A stretch of 64,000 nucleotides of DNA from Candidatus Sericytochromatia bacterium S15B-MN24 CBMW_12 (GTDB lineage: Bacteria; Cyanobacteriota; Sericytochromatia; S15B-MN24; UBA4093), in NCBI GenBank assembly GCA_002083825.1, contig DAZV01000041.1:1-64000 (forward strand). Reading direction: 5' to 3'. The first letter of the stretch is position 1; every line of letters begins with the position of its first letter. The position numbers and the translations under genes were made by a program. The notes beneath the pieces are model-generated. The model saw only the letters and a program-made list of their open reading frames with translations, searched no databases and had not been told where the DNA came from. Below, piece after piece: positions 25,038 through 33,453 of the stretch.

Positions 25038-25475
25038 ATGATTCGCGTTGGAGACAACTCCCAGGATCCCAAGCTATTCTCGGCCATTCCGGGGCTCTCT
25101 CAGCGGCCCGGGGTGGAGCGGGTTTCGTTCGGCCAGCAGTTGCAAGGGGCTCAGCATTCGGCGGATGCCCAGACCTTGCAGGGCATGATCGAGAAGATCG
25201 ACGCGCAGGCCCAGCGCCTGGCGAAGCATCCGATCCCCGCGGAGGTTGCGGCCTATCGCGAGGCGGTCAGGCGCTTCATGAAGGAAGCGAACGAACGCCT
25301 CGGTAAGGCCGAGAAGCGCACCGATCGGCGAAACCGAACCCTCATCCTGCTTCGAGAGGTGGACGCCAAGCTCGCGAAACTGGTCGAGGACGTGCTGGGC
25401 GGGCAGCTTGACTCCATGGAACTGGCCGCCTCGATCAGCGAGCTGAGGGGACTTTTAGCGGATTTATTCATCTAG
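25038..25475 (+). CDS. YaaR/DUF327 family protein
   Basis: A 145-residue helical protein. LAKHPIPAEVAAYREAVRRFMKEANERLG, RRNRTLILLREVDAKLAKLVEDVL and LAASISELRGLLADLF follow the YaaR (PF03885) pattern. The ATG is well supported by CAGGAGGAGCC. TACAAT lies about 17 bases before it as a candidate -10. The family is widespread but biochemically undescribed. A terminator follows. Confidence 0.85.
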   Translation: MIRVGDNSQDPKLFSAIPGLSQRPGVERVSFGQQLQGAQHSADAQTLQGMIEKIDAQAQRLAKHPIPAEVAAYREAVRRFMKEANERLGKAEKRTDRRNRTLILLREVDAKLAKLVEDVLGGQLDSMELAASISELRGLLADLFI

Positions 25476-25506
25476 CGGAATGCCAGCGAGTAGCCGAAAA
25501 TCAGAC

Positions 25507-25538
25507 AGCCAGTCCAGGTAATGGGCTGGCTATTTGCT
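25507..25538 (+). terminator. Terminator after the YaaR-like gene
   Basis: AGCCAGTCCA pairs with TGGGCTGGCT (one G-T wobble) around a five-base loop, followed by ATTTGCTT. Confidence 0.75.
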
Positions 25539-25629
25539 TGCCTAAGAGTCCAAAAGGTTGGACGATCATGAAAGTGATTTTTGATTTATAATGGAAACCG
25601 ATCCCTCGGTTGCTTAGTGAGAGTGCGTC

Positions 25630-25803
25630 GTGATCCATCCACCTGATTGCCCCACGTGCCATGTATTGATGAAGCAGGTCACCCCGTTCGGCTACTTCTG
25701 CTTGTCATGCATGACGACGGTGACCCTGCTTGATGAGGGCTGGGTTCACATCTTGACCCCGGATTTCCGGGAGAAGCGGGTACGCGAGGAGAGCGTTTTC
25801 TAG
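25630..25803 (+). CDS. Tiny zinc-ribbon protein (57 residues)
   Basis: Starting at GTG (25630), the frame encodes MIHPPDCPTCHVLMKQV, then TPFGYFCLSCMTTV and a polar C-terminus ending in REESVF. Two CxxC pairs (CPTC and CLSC) 13 residues apart form a rubredoxin-like zinc ribbon. TATAAT lies about 37 bases upstream (25587-25592) after the previous terminator, so it has its own transcription unit. It ends nine bases before a convergent stop codon. Function is unknown; the gene is short enough to be missed by most annotation. Confidence 0.75.
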   Translation: MIHPPDCPTCHVLMKQVTPFGYFCLSCMTTVTLLDEGWVHILTPDFREKRVREESVF

Positions 25804-25812
25804 CGGGTAGGC

Positions 25813-26235
25813 CTAGACCTTGAGCTGGTCGAGCGCCGAGTTGCGGTCCAGCCAGAGCTGCTTGAGGTCGGGGGTAAACGCATGAAGCAGCGTGACGACC
25901 GCGGGATCGGCGAGGGCCTCGTCGAGGACGACGAAGGTGGCCAGTACCGCCAGGCGGGCGTCCGATAGGCCTGTTGCCGCCTTTACGTTCGCGATCACGG
26001 TGGCCGCGTCCGGACGCGGGAACTTGAAGTCCTCGGCGAGCGGATCGGTCGCGAGGGGGCCCCAGAGCTCTCGCAGGGGTTCGGGCAACTGCTGGCGGAC
26101 GTAATTAGCTTCTCCAGGCGCCACCACGGCCCTCAACTCGGAGAGAACGCTGACGGCGAGCTTGCGAAGCGCATGATGATCGGCTATTCCGGAGATGGTG
26201 GCGAGGCGGGTGAAGAAGAGGTGGGGGGTCTCCAC
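25813..26235 (-). CDS. DUF2267-like protein
   Basis: A 140-residue alpha-helical soluble protein. ISGIADHHALRKLAVSVLSELRAVVAPGEANYVRQQLPEPLRELW follows the DUF2267 (PF10025) pattern of an N-terminal helical pair with a QLP-x-ELR block. The remaining half (VIANVKAATGLSDARLAVLATFVVLDEAL) is a second similar helical unit. It starts ten bases after the upstream lipoprotein stop and may be co-transcribed. Molecular function is unknown. Confidence 0.7.
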   Translation of the reverse strand: METPHLFFTRLATISGIADHHALRKLAVSVLSELRAVVAPGEANYVRQQLPEPLRELWGPLATDPLAEDFKFPRPDAATVIANVKAATGLSDARLAVLATFVVLDEALADPAVVTLLHAFTPDLKQLWLDRNSALDQLKV

Positions 26236-26245
26236 GAGTGTCTCC

Positions 26246-26692
26246 TTATGATTTGAATGCGATGTTCGAATCGGCGAGGGTGGCGGTCTTGGGGCCGCTG
26301 GCCGTCTGCTCGGTCACCTTCCATGAATCGTCGACCTTGGTCAACTGCAGGTAGGAGCAACCGCCACAGGAATTGGGGTCGGACGTGATGGGTTCGTTGT
26401 CGTCCCAGCGATTGTTTCCGTTGAGATCCTCGAAGGCGGCCAGGTACGCGGTGGTCTGGGAAGACGGCAGGTCGTAGGTGAACTGCCGATTCGAGACGTC
26501 GAGGACCTTGGCGTCGGAGAAGTCGAGCCCGGCCGAGCCCTCGATGACGGCGACCTTGGTCTGGGCGGAGACGTTGCCCGAAACCTCTCCTCGGAGCGAT
26601 TCTCCGGGCAAGTTGAGGTTGGGGATGCCGTCGCAGGCCGTCAAGGTCAGGGCGAGCGCCGCGATGGCCAGTTTGCGTGGAAATAGAGCCAC
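26246..26692 (-). CDS. Lipoprotein with a calcium-loop-like segment
   Basis: A 148-residue lipoprotein: signal KLAIAALALTLTAC with lipobox LTAC at residues 17-20. The mature part is a small beta-rich domain containing EDLNGNNRWDDNEP, a D-x-N-G-x-x-x-x-x-x-x-E loop resembling dockerin/EF-hand-like calcium sites or the AFxDxNxNGxxDxGEP motif of DUF2141-type proteins. A CGGC pair lies near residue 110. Its function is unknown. It is probably the first gene of a pair with the DUF2267-like gene. Confidence 0.7.
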   Translation of the reverse strand: MALFPRKLAIAALALTLTACDGIPNLNLPGESLRGEVSGNVSAQTKVAVIEGSAGLDFSDAKVLDVSNRQFTYDLPSSQTTAYLAAFEDLNGNNRWDDNEPITSDPNSCGGCSYLQLTKVDDSWKVTEQTASGPKTATLADSNIAFKS

Positions 26693-26852
26693 GGGGAAAT
26701 CCTCCTTCCGCGGGGACTTTGCCGGTTCCCGAACCCCTCGACGACGGGCTGTTGGCCTGCATCGACGCAGGGTTCCGGGAGATGCGAGTTAGTACATGGC
26801 GCTTCGCGATCTTACCACGAATCCGAAGTGGCGCTTGTGGTAGGATGGGGGG

Positions 26853-27332
26853 ATGATTAGTGAGCTTGAGACGAAGGGCCACATGCGCTTCCGCTTCGGG
26901 AGACGCGATCAACTCGTGCTTTACAAGCAAAAAGGCGAGTCGATGGCGCATGTCTACCTGAAGGCTGCTGCCTACGCGATCTTCTTCCGGGATGTCGAGG
27001 GTCTGGCGGTCGATCCGAAGCTTCGCTTCAAATTTCCGGCGGATCTCGCGGCGGTCGACGCCACCGGGGATCCGCGCTTCTGGGTGATCGTCGAGGACAC
27101 GTCCCTTGCGCGTCTGGAGTGGTCGCTCAAGCACGTTCCCGCGTCCGAGGTGATCCTCATGACCGAGGGCGGCGATCTCGATCGGCTGGTGGCTCAGATC
27201 CGCCGGGGGATTCATTATCGCTACACGCATAAGCGTCTGGCCATTTATCACTTCCTGAAGCCCGTGGAGGAATGGATCGATCCTGAAGGGGTCGAGGTGC
27301 CCGAGGGGGCCTACGACATTTTCCACTTCTAG
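26853..27332 (+). CDS. Uncharacterised protein with YaeQ-like layout
   Basis: 159 residues. An N-terminal beta hairpin (MRFRFGRRDQLVLYKQKGESMAHVYLKAAAYAIFF), a core strand (PRFWVIVEDTSLARLEWSLKHVPASEVILMTE) and a C-terminal RLAIYHFL strand follow the order of YaeQ, which adopts a PD-(D/E)xK nuclease-like fold. I judged the resemblance by eye and the sequence identity is low. The ATG follows a run of G residues. It ends in a strong terminator and stands alone. Confidence 0.55.
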   Translation: MISELETKGHMRFRFGRRDQLVLYKQKGESMAHVYLKAAAYAIFFRDVEGLAVDPKLRFKFPADLAAVDATGDPRFWVIVEDTSLARLEWSLKHVPASEVILMTEGGDLDRLVAQIRRGIHYRYTHKRLAIYHFLKPVEEWIDPEGVEVPEGAYDIFHF

Positions 27333-27377
27333 CTTCTCGCAGGCTTCCCCCCGGAAGCTCACCCGAAACGGATGCCT

Positions 27378-27413
27378 GGGAGCCGGCCACGCGCCGGCTC
27401 CCATAATTTTTTC
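27378..27413 (+). terminator. Strong intrinsic terminator
   Basis: A ten-base-pair stem GGGAGCCGGC/GCCGGCTCCC with a five-base loop is followed by ATAATTTTTTC. A TTGACA hexamer begins right after it (27414) and may be the -35 of the next gene, although no good -10 is spaced correctly. Confidence 0.93.
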
Positions 27414-27486
27414 TTGACAGCGTTTTCATTCGCCGGCAATGCGGCTCGACGACCATGGCAGCATCCCCTTGACGAGAGGAGTTCCC

Positions 27487-27783
27487 ATGTCTGAAATGCT
27501 ATCCACGGAAATCTGCGCCCGCGAGCTCGTGGCCCTATCCAACCTCTGCCAGCAAGGCATGAGCCTGGTCATGATTCAGATATCGCCGGTCGCTGCCGCT
27601 GCGGGAACGTCGGTTCCCGACCTCGAACTTCCGCGTGACTGCGTGCTCATCGCCGTGATCCGCGGCGAAGTCGTGCACTACCCGCGCGGCGACACCCGCT
27701 TGCAGCCCTGGGATCGAGTCTTCGCCCTGGTCGACCGGGCCTCCGAGGATGGCCTGAGGGACGTTCTAAGTCGACTGCGCTAG
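27487..27783 (+). CDS. Stand-alone RCK_C (TrkA-C) domain protein
   Basis: A 98-residue protein whose second half, SPVAAAAGTSVPDLELPRDCVLIAVIRGEVVHYPRGDTRLQPWDRVFALVD, fits the RCK_C/TrkA-C ligand-binding domain of potassium channels and transporters. There is no membrane segment and no RCK_N domain. The N-terminal 35 residues form a helix (LSTEICARELVALSNLCQQG). GAGAGGAG precedes the ATG. Free RCK_C proteins can act as regulatory subunits; the partner is not in this window. Confidence 0.8.
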   Translation: MSEMLSTEICARELVALSNLCQQGMSLVMIQISPVAAAAGTSVPDLELPRDCVLIAVIRGEVVHYPRGDTRLQPWDRVFALVDRASEDGLRDVLSRLR

Positions 27784-27844
27784 CGCTTGCCAACCCTCGC
27801 TCTCTCTTTCATACTGATGTAACGATTTGTGAAAGGAGCGAGAC

Positions 27845-29077
27845 GTGCGCCGAGTCGACGTGGCGATCGTCGGGGCAGGGCCTTCGGGTTCTGCCTCAGC
27901 GCTCTTTCTGAGCGGTCACGGCCTGCAGATCCTGCTGGTCGATAGGGCCGTCTTTCCGCGTGACAAGGTTTGCGGCGAGGCGATAAGCCCTGGGGCCCTG
28001 TCCTTTCTCGATGAATTCGGTCTCCTGGCGGAAATTGAGCGCCAGGGGGCCTTTCCCTACCGCGGTGTCCTTCTGGCGACGGCCGACGGCCTCGTGGCCG
28101 AGGCATGTTACCCCGATCATCGATACGGGCTGGCCTTCCCGCGGGAAGGCCTGGACTACCTGCTCTTGAAAAGCGCCGCTTCTCGCGTGGAGGTCCTCCA
28201 GGGTACGGCGGTCGAAGGCGTTTCTCCCCAGGATGGGGGGTATCGGCTGGCCTTGAAGGGCAAGGGCGTGACGGACGCCGTCTGGGCCCGGGTGGTTATT
28301 TCGGCGGAGGGGCGTTTCGCTCGCGTTTTGACCGAGCCTTCGCGGGATCCGGGCCCCCCTGCTCGCTTCGCCGTGGTTAGCGTGCTCGAAGGGGTTGCGG
28401 GCCTCGGCAAGTTGCTTGAATTTCATTTGCTCGAGAGCGCCATGCAGGTCGTGATCAGCGCCCAGTCACCGGATCGTGCGGCGATCGCCGTGGTCCTCGA
28501 CGGCCCGCAAGCCAGTCGACGCGCTCCCGAGGCCATCAAGGACTTCCTGAGCGTGCTGAAGCGGGATCCGCTGCTCGCCGACCGAATTCGCGGCGCGCGA
28601 CTGCTCAAGCCCCCGCGGGGGATGGGACTCGAGGGCTACCGGCCCGCGGCGATCGCGGGGGACGGCTGGCTCGCCGTCGGCGACGCCGTGGGCAACATGG
28701 ATCCCATCACCGGTGAAGGCATGTTCCGCGCCTTCCGAACCGCTCAACTGGCTGCCGAGACCCTGCTGTTGGCCTTCGAGCGAGGCGACCTCGGCGCCGC
28801 GCGGCTGAGCCCCTACGTCCGGGCCGTCAATCGCGAGTTCCTGCCGACCTATCGCTTCATCGACATGGTGGTGGCCTTGAGCCGCCGCCCAAAGCTGACT
28901 CGGTTCGCCCTGCGGGCGATCGCCACGGACCCGGTTTTGGCCGAACGCATGGCTGCCTATCAGGGTGCGCTCGCGCCGGCATCGGGCTTATTCTCACCCC
29001 GGACACTCGGGCGCCTGGCCTTGGCGGGCGCTCACGCCTCGGTGACCGCTGGAACGGGCCTGGGGCCCCATACGTAG
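27845..29077 (+). CDS. FAD-dependent oxidoreductase (geranylgeranyl reductase / UbiH-like)
   Basis: A 410-residue group A flavoprotein. The Rossmann DVAIVGAGPSGSASALFLS, the VDRAVFPRDKVCGEAISPGALSFL motif typical of geranylgeranyl reductase-like proteins, and WLAVGDAVGNMDPITGEGMFRAFRTAQ (second FAD motif) are all present. The start is GTG, with AAAGGAGCGAG before it. It precedes the type III polyketide synthase by 13 bases. In other bacteria this pair often modifies alkylresorcinol or alkylquinone products, so oxidation of the polyketide ring is the likely job here (inference). Confidence 0.9.
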   Translation: MRRVDVAIVGAGPSGSASALFLSGHGLQILLVDRAVFPRDKVCGEAISPGALSFLDEFGLLAEIERQGAFPYRGVLLATADGLVAEACYPDHRYGLAFPREGLDYLLLKSAASRVEVLQGTAVEGVSPQDGGYRLALKGKGVTDAVWARVVISAEGRFARVLTEPSRDPGPPARFAVVSVLEGVAGLGKLLEFHLLESAMQVVISAQSPDRAAIAVVLDGPQASRRAPEAIKDFLSVLKRDPLLADRIRGARLLKPPRGMGLEGYRPAAIAGDGWLAVGDAVGNMDPITGEGMFRAFRTAQLAAETLLLAFERGDLGAARLSPYVRAVNREFLPTYRFIDMVVALSRRPKLTRFALRAIATDPVLAERMAAYQGALAPASGLFSPRTLGRLALAGAHASVTAGTGLGPHT

Positions 29078-29090
29078 AACGGAGACCGAC

Positions 29091-30134
29091 ATGCCGAAAA
29101 TCACCGCCCTCGCGACCGCCGTTCCCCCTCGTCGCTTCGAGCAGATGAGCGCCTACCATGACCACCTGGCCCGGTTTCTGGGTGGAAATCCGATGGCAGA
29201 GCGCATTTTCGCCGGCTCGGCGATCGCCCACCGCCATGCCGTCATCGATCCCGAAACCTTCTTCGAATCCAACCTCACCACCCGGGAACGCAACGACCTC
29301 TACGTCCTTCACGCCAATCCGCTCGGCGAGGAGACCCTCCGCCGCTGCCTGGAGCGCTCCGCCACCCGCCCCGAGGAAATCGACTACTTCTTCGTGATCT
29401 CCTGCACCGGCTTCGAGATTCCGGGCCTCGACATCACCCTCGCCAAGCGCATCGGCATGCGCCCCGATGTCCAGAGAACCTGCATCCTGGGGATGGGCTG
29501 CTATGCGGCATTTCCAGGCATCAACCGCGCTCGCGAGGCCGTGCTCGCCTTCCCGGACGCCAAGGTGCTCGTGCTCGCCATCGAACTCTGCTCCCTCCAT
29601 TTCCAGACGGATGCCACCGACGAGATCGTCGTGAGCAGCGCCCTCTTCGCTGACGGCGCCGCCGCCTTCCTGCTCGAAGGACGCTCCGACGGGCCCTCCA
29701 TCGCCATCGTGGACACCCTGACCCGGACCCAGTACGATACCCTCGAGCACATGGCCTTCCGCGTCACCGACCATGGCTTCCGCATGGCCCTCTCGTCGTA
29801 CGTCCCCAAGCTCCTGGGGGAAGAGATCGAGACGTTCGCCGATCAATTACTCGAGCGCAACGGGCTCACGCGGGATCAGATCGCCTTCTGGGCCATTCAC
29901 CCCGGAGGAAAGAAGATCCTCGACCATCTGCAGGAACGCCTGGGGCTCGACGACTCCAAGCTACGGTTCTCGCGCGACGTCATGCGCGATCACGGCAACA
30001 TGTCGAGCCCCACGGTCCTCTTCGTTCTCGAGGCCATCGCCCGATCCGGCGAGCCGAAGCCGGGAGACTTCGGCGTGATGATGGCCTTCGGCCCGGGGCT
30101 CACCATGGAGTCTTGCCTCGTCCGCTGGGAATAA
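29091..30134 (+). CDS. Type III polyketide synthase (chalcone/alkylresorcinol synthase family)
   Basis: A 347-residue homodimeric enzyme condensing malonyl-CoA units onto an acyl-CoA starter. The catalytic triad is visible: Cys137 in LGMGCYAAFPGINRA, His270 in FWAIHPGGKKILDHL, and Asn303 in RDHGNMSSPTVLFVLE. GFGPGLT occurs as FGPGLTMESCLVRWE near the C-terminus. GGAGACCGAC precedes the ATG. It is coupled with an FAD-dependent oxidoreductase upstream and a CoA-type Nudix gene downstream. Products could be resorcinols, pyrones or phloroglucinols. Confidence 0.96.
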   Translation: MPKITALATAVPPRRFEQMSAYHDHLARFLGGNPMAERIFAGSAIAHRHAVIDPETFFESNLTTRERNDLYVLHANPLGEETLRRCLERSATRPEEIDYFFVISCTGFEIPGLDITLAKRIGMRPDVQRTCILGMGCYAAFPGINRAREAVLAFPDAKVLVLAIELCSLHFQTDATDEIVVSSALFADGAAAFLLEGRSDGPSIAIVDTLTRTQYDTLEHMAFRVTDHGFRMALSSYVPKLLGEEIETFADQLLERNGLTRDQIAFWAIHPGGKKILDHLQERLGLDDSKLRFSRDVMRDHGNMSSPTVLFVLEAIARSGEPKPGDFGVMMAFGPGLTMESCLVRWE

Positions 30135-30166
30135 TCTTCATGGCCCCCTCGGGGAAGGAGGAAGCA

Positions 30167-30739
30167 ATGGTGAACGCGCTGCGAAAGCATCTGGCCATGC
30201 GCGAAGGCTTGAGGATGGATCGACCGGGACTCGTGCCCAGCGCCGTCCTGGTGCCGATCGTGCTGGGACCTGGCGGACCGTCCGTGCTCTATACCAAGCG
30301 AAGCGAGCATTTGAACCAGCATCGCGGGCAGATTTCCTTTCCCGGAGGAAAATGGTCGCCGGAGGACGGGACCCTGCTTTCCACGGCCCTCCGGGAGTCC
30401 CACGAGGAGGTCGGGCTCGACCCTCGCGACATCGAGGTCCTGGGGGAACTCGACGAGGTCTGGACGCCGACCGGCTTCACCATTCGCCCCTACGTGGGCC
30501 TGGTCCAGGGGCCCTATCCCTATCGGGTCAATCCCCACGAGATCGATCGCTTGATCGAGGTCCCCTGGGGACGACTCCCGCATGCCGAGGCCTTCGGCTG
30601 CGAGATCAAGATGGTGAACGGCGAACCGCTGGAACTCTGTCATTTCACCGTGAACGACGATCTCATCTGGGGAGCGACCGCCCGGATCACGCGCAACCTC
30701 ATGCGCCTCTTGGCGCGGGTCGACGGCGAGATCGCCTGA
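30167..30739 (+). CDS. CoA pyrophosphatase-type Nudix hydrolase
   Basis: A 190-residue Nudix enzyme of the NudL/CoAse group, cleaving CoA or acyl-CoA into 4'-phosphopantetheine and 3',5'-ADP. LYTKRSEHLNQHRGQISFPGGKW is the NuCoA signature, followed by the Nudix box TALRESHEEVGLDPRD. The ATG at 30167 is preferred because AAGGAGG lies five bases before it; upstream ATGs have no such site. It follows the type III synthase by 32 bases. Recycling CoA near a CoA-consuming synthase is a plausible link. Confidence 0.9.
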   Translation: MVNALRKHLAMREGLRMDRPGLVPSAVLVPIVLGPGGPSVLYTKRSEHLNQHRGQISFPGGKWSPEDGTLLSTALRESHEEVGLDPRDIEVLGELDEVWTPTGFTIRPYVGLVQGPYPYRVNPHEIDRLIEVPWGRLPHAEAFGCEIKMVNGEPLELCHFTVNDDLIWGATARITRNLMRLLARVDGEIA

Positions 30740-30743
30740 AGGT

Positions 30744-31577
30744 CTAGGATCCCGTGCCCTGATAGCGGTTGACGCCTTTTTTCCAGACGAGATAAGCCAG
30801 CCCGAACCAGACGACGCCGACCAGCGGTGTCAAGAGTCCCAGTTGCTGGGCGGGGAGCAAAGAACCGTCGGACTTCCCGAGGATCGTCGTGGTCGGGTAG
30901 TAGGTGGTGAAGGCGACCGGCAGGGCCACGGTCAGGATCAGCTGCACGCCCTTTCCGTAGATACTGATCGGATAGCGGACCAATTCGTTCTGGATCTGCT
31001 GCACCGTCCACGTCAGCCCCGAGACCTTGACGATCCAGAACGACGCGCACGCCACCAGGAGCGAGACCGCCGCCTGGATGAGTCCCGCCCCGATGACCAC
31101 GGCCACGAGGAAAGCGATCAGCGGCAGGCTCCAGCTGATCTCCACCACCCGGATCGCCTGCGAGAAGACGACCAGTCCCACGATCATGTCGTTGAGGGAG
31201 GTGGCGGTTCCCTGGAGGAGAATTTGAAAGAGCGGATTGAGGGGGCGGATCAGGTACCGGTCGAAGGTCCCCTGGCGAACCGCATGCGGGATGCGCAGGA
31301 TCGGAAAGAAGAAGGTGGTGTAGACGCCGCGCGCGAGCAGTCCCAGGGCGTAGAGGAAGATCATCTCGCGGAAGTTCCAGCCGTTGAGAGAGGGGAAGCG
31401 ACTCAACAGCGCCCAGATGATGCCGATCGACACGGCATGGAAGGCGACCGTGTTGCCGAACCAGAGCAAGAAGCTGACCCGGTACTCCATGCGGCTTCTC
31501 AGATTGGCCATCCAGAACGTGCCGTAGATCCGAATGAGTTCGGAGACGCGCCATGGGCGCCAGGGCGTGCTAGCCAC
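30744..31577 (-). CDS. ABC-2 type transporter permease 2 (DUF990-like)
   Basis: A 277-residue six-helix inner-membrane protein. WMANLRSRMEYRVSFLLWFGNT and FPILRIPHAVRQGTFDRYLIRPLNPLFQIL follow the pattern of PF06182 (ABC-2 family, DUF990) permeases. The coding region overlaps the other permease gene by eight bases. It forms a three-gene exporter operon with the second permease and the ATPase. The substrate is unknown; relatives are linked to lantibiotic, antibiotic or lipid export. Confidence 0.9.
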   Translation of the reverse strand: MASTPWRPWRVSELIRIYGTFWMANLRSRMEYRVSFLLWFGNTVAFHAVSIGIIWALLSRFPSLNGWNFREMIFLYALGLLARGVYTTFFFPILRIPHAVRQGTFDRYLIRPLNPLFQILLQGTATSLNDMIVGLVVFSQAIRVVEISWSLPLIAFLVAVVIGAGLIQAAVSLLVACASFWIVKVSGLTWTVQQIQNELVRYPISIYGKGVQLILTVALPVAFTTYYPTTTILGKSDGSLLPAQQLGLLTPLVGVVWFGLAYLVWKKGVNRYQGTGS

Positions 31578-32391
31578 CTTGCACCACGACTTTGCGAACT
31601 CCCCGCATCCACATCACCGCGCAGATTCCCCCCAGCGCCAGCACCCAGAGTGCTTGAATGCCGAGAAATGCCAGGGCGGCGGTGCCCTGAAGCTTGCCGA
31701 CGTAGATGGAGAGCGGTGTGCTGTAGATGGCCTGAAAGGGGAGAGCGAGGGCGAGCGACTGGAACGATCCCGGGAAGAACCAGACGGGCACGACGGCGCC
31801 CGACAGGGCCATGGAAACCCAGCGGAGGATCATCTGGATGCCGAAGGTCTCGATGATCCAGAAGGCGGTGAGGTTGAGCATGAGCGTCATGCCGAAGTTG
31901 ACGGCCACTCCCAGGAGCGCGCTGAGCACGAAGAGTCCGCTCGCCATGGGAGTGGGAGGAGCCACGAGGTGAATCAGCGGCGTCAGCACGACGAGGGCTG
32001 GAATCACCTGCAGGAGCCCGAATCCCATCGCGCCTGCACCGTCGGCGACGAGCGTCAAGGGGTACCTGACGGGGCGGAAAAGATCGGTGGCGATGTCCCC
32101 GTCCCGGATCTTGTCCTCGACTTGATCCGCCGACTCCGCGGCGGCGTTCACCACCAGCCCGTAGAGCAAGGAGACTGCCGAATAGGTCACGATCAGCGGC
32201 AGGGTGAAGCCTTCAGGGGCCGCCTCGCTGCCCCGCGACTGGTAGAGCGCCGTCCAAAGCGCATAGAGCAAGTACAGCCGGGCGCCGACCCCGAAAAGGC
32301 TGGTGAGCACGTCGACCCGGTAGGTGGTCTCACGCTTGAAGGCTAGGCGGGTGAAGGCCAGGTAAGCGTCGATTCCGGCCCTTTCCCTCAC
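31570..32391 (-). CDS. ABC-2 type transporter permease 1
   Basis: A 273-residue membrane protein with six predicted helices. AAAESADQVEDKIRDGDIATDLFRPVRYPLTL carries the DGD...RP block shared by the DUF990/ABC-2 pairs. The start is GTG, overlapping the ATPase stop codon by four bases (GTGA), so translation is coupled. Together with the other permease it should form a heterodimeric export channel powered by the ATPase. Confidence 0.9.
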   Translation of the reverse strand: MRERAGIDAYLAFTRLAFKRETTYRVDVLTSLFGVGARLYLLYALWTALYQSRGSEAAPEGFTLPLIVTYSAVSLLYGLVVNAAAESADQVEDKIRDGDIATDLFRPVRYPLTLVADGAGAMGFGLLQVIPALVVLTPLIHLVAPPTPMASGLFVLSALLGVAVNFGMTLMLNLTAFWIIETFGIQMILRWVSMALSGAVVPVWFFPGSFQSLALALPFQAIYSTPLSIYVGKLQGTAALAFLGIQALWVLALGGICAVMWMRGVRKVVVQGG

Positions 32392-33374
32392 GGCATGAGC
32401 CCCTTCTGGTAAATGGAGCGGATGATGTCCTCCAGGGGCGCTTCCTGGATCATGAGGTCCACCACGGGGTACTGGGCGCTCAAGCGGCCGACGAGTTCCT
32501 GGGAGGAGATGCGGTTTCGGTCGAACCTCAGCGTGGCGACGGCCCCTTCGCGCATGACGACTTCGGTTCCGGGAATGTCGAGGTCAGCGGGCGGCTCGGC
32601 GAAGACCACGGTCATGAGGCGTTCGCGCCCCGAGCGATCCTTGAGCTTCTCGACGGTTCCGTCGTAGAGCACCTGCCCCTTGTCAATCAGGATCATGCGC
32701 CGGCAGAGCCTTTCGATGTCCTGCATGTCGTGGGTGGTGAGGATCACCGTCACCTGGCGCTCTCGGTTGATGAGCTGGATGAACTCCCGGATGCGCTCCT
32801 TGGCGACCACGTCCAGGCCGATGGTCGGCTCGTCGAGGAAGAGGATGGGCGGATCATGCATGAGGGCTGCGGCCAGGTCTCCGCGCATCCGCTGGCCGAG
32901 GGAGAGCTGCCTCACCGGGGTCTTGATGAACTCCGAGAGCCCCAGGACGTCGTCGAAGCGCTTGAGGTTGGCCTGGTATCGCGCCTCGTCCACCCGGTAG
33001 ATGTGCTTCAAGAGCTCGAAAGACTGCCCCAGCGGCAGATCCCACCAGAGCTGGGTGCGCTGGCCGAAGACGACCCCGATCTGGTGGGCGTTTCGTTCGC
33101 GCTCTTTCCAGGGCACCAGGCCCCCGATCCGGACTTCCCCCGAGGTGGGGGTGAGAATGCCGGTGAGCATCTTGATGGTGGTGGACTTGCCGGCTCCGTT
33201 GGGGCCGACGTAGCCGACCAGTTCGCCGGGCTCGACGGTGAAGGAGACGCCGCGGACGGCGGCCTTCTCCTCGTGCTCGGTGGTGAAAAGGGTGCGGAAG
33301 GCTCCCCCGCGACCTTCGAAGCGCTTGGGGACCCGGAAGGTCTTGGTGAGGTCTTTGGCGATGATCTGGGGCAT
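32388..33374 (-). CDS. ABC transporter ATP-binding protein (ABC-2 exporter)
   Basis: A 328-residue ATPase. Walker A GPNGAGKST, signature LSLGQRMRG, Walker B PPILFLDEP, switch TTHDMQD, and the FGQRTQLWWDLPLGQSFELL segment typical of the NatA-like exporters are all present. A C-terminal extension of about 80 residues follows the core. The ATG at 33374 follows TGGAGGG, and TTATACT lies just upstream as a candidate -10. It is first gene of the three-gene operon. Confidence 0.95.
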   Translation of the reverse strand: MPQIIAKDLTKTFRVPKRFEGRGGAFRTLFTTEHEEKAAVRGVSFTVEPGELVGYVGPNGAGKSTTIKMLTGILTPTSGEVRIGGLVPWKERERNAHQIGVVFGQRTQLWWDLPLGQSFELLKHIYRVDEARYQANLKRFDDVLGLSEFIKTPVRQLSLGQRMRGDLAAALMHDPPILFLDEPTIGLDVVAKERIREFIQLINRERQVTVILTTHDMQDIERLCRRMILIDKGQVLYDGTVEKLKDRSGRERLMTVVFAEPPADLDIPGTEVVMREGAVATLRFDRNRISSQELVGRLSAQYPVVDLMIQEAPLEDIIRSIYQKGLMP

Positions 33375-33453
33375 GCCCTCCAGTATAACCCGCAATCAGG
33401 CGACCGCCACGAAGCGCCATGACGGAATCCGAGATCATGCGAGCGGTCTACGG

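Noticed and set aside
27414-27442. TTGACA followed by possible -10 before the RCK_C gene
   Set aside because: The -35 is perfect but no acceptable -10 occurs 16-18 bases later, so it is mentioned only as a candidate.
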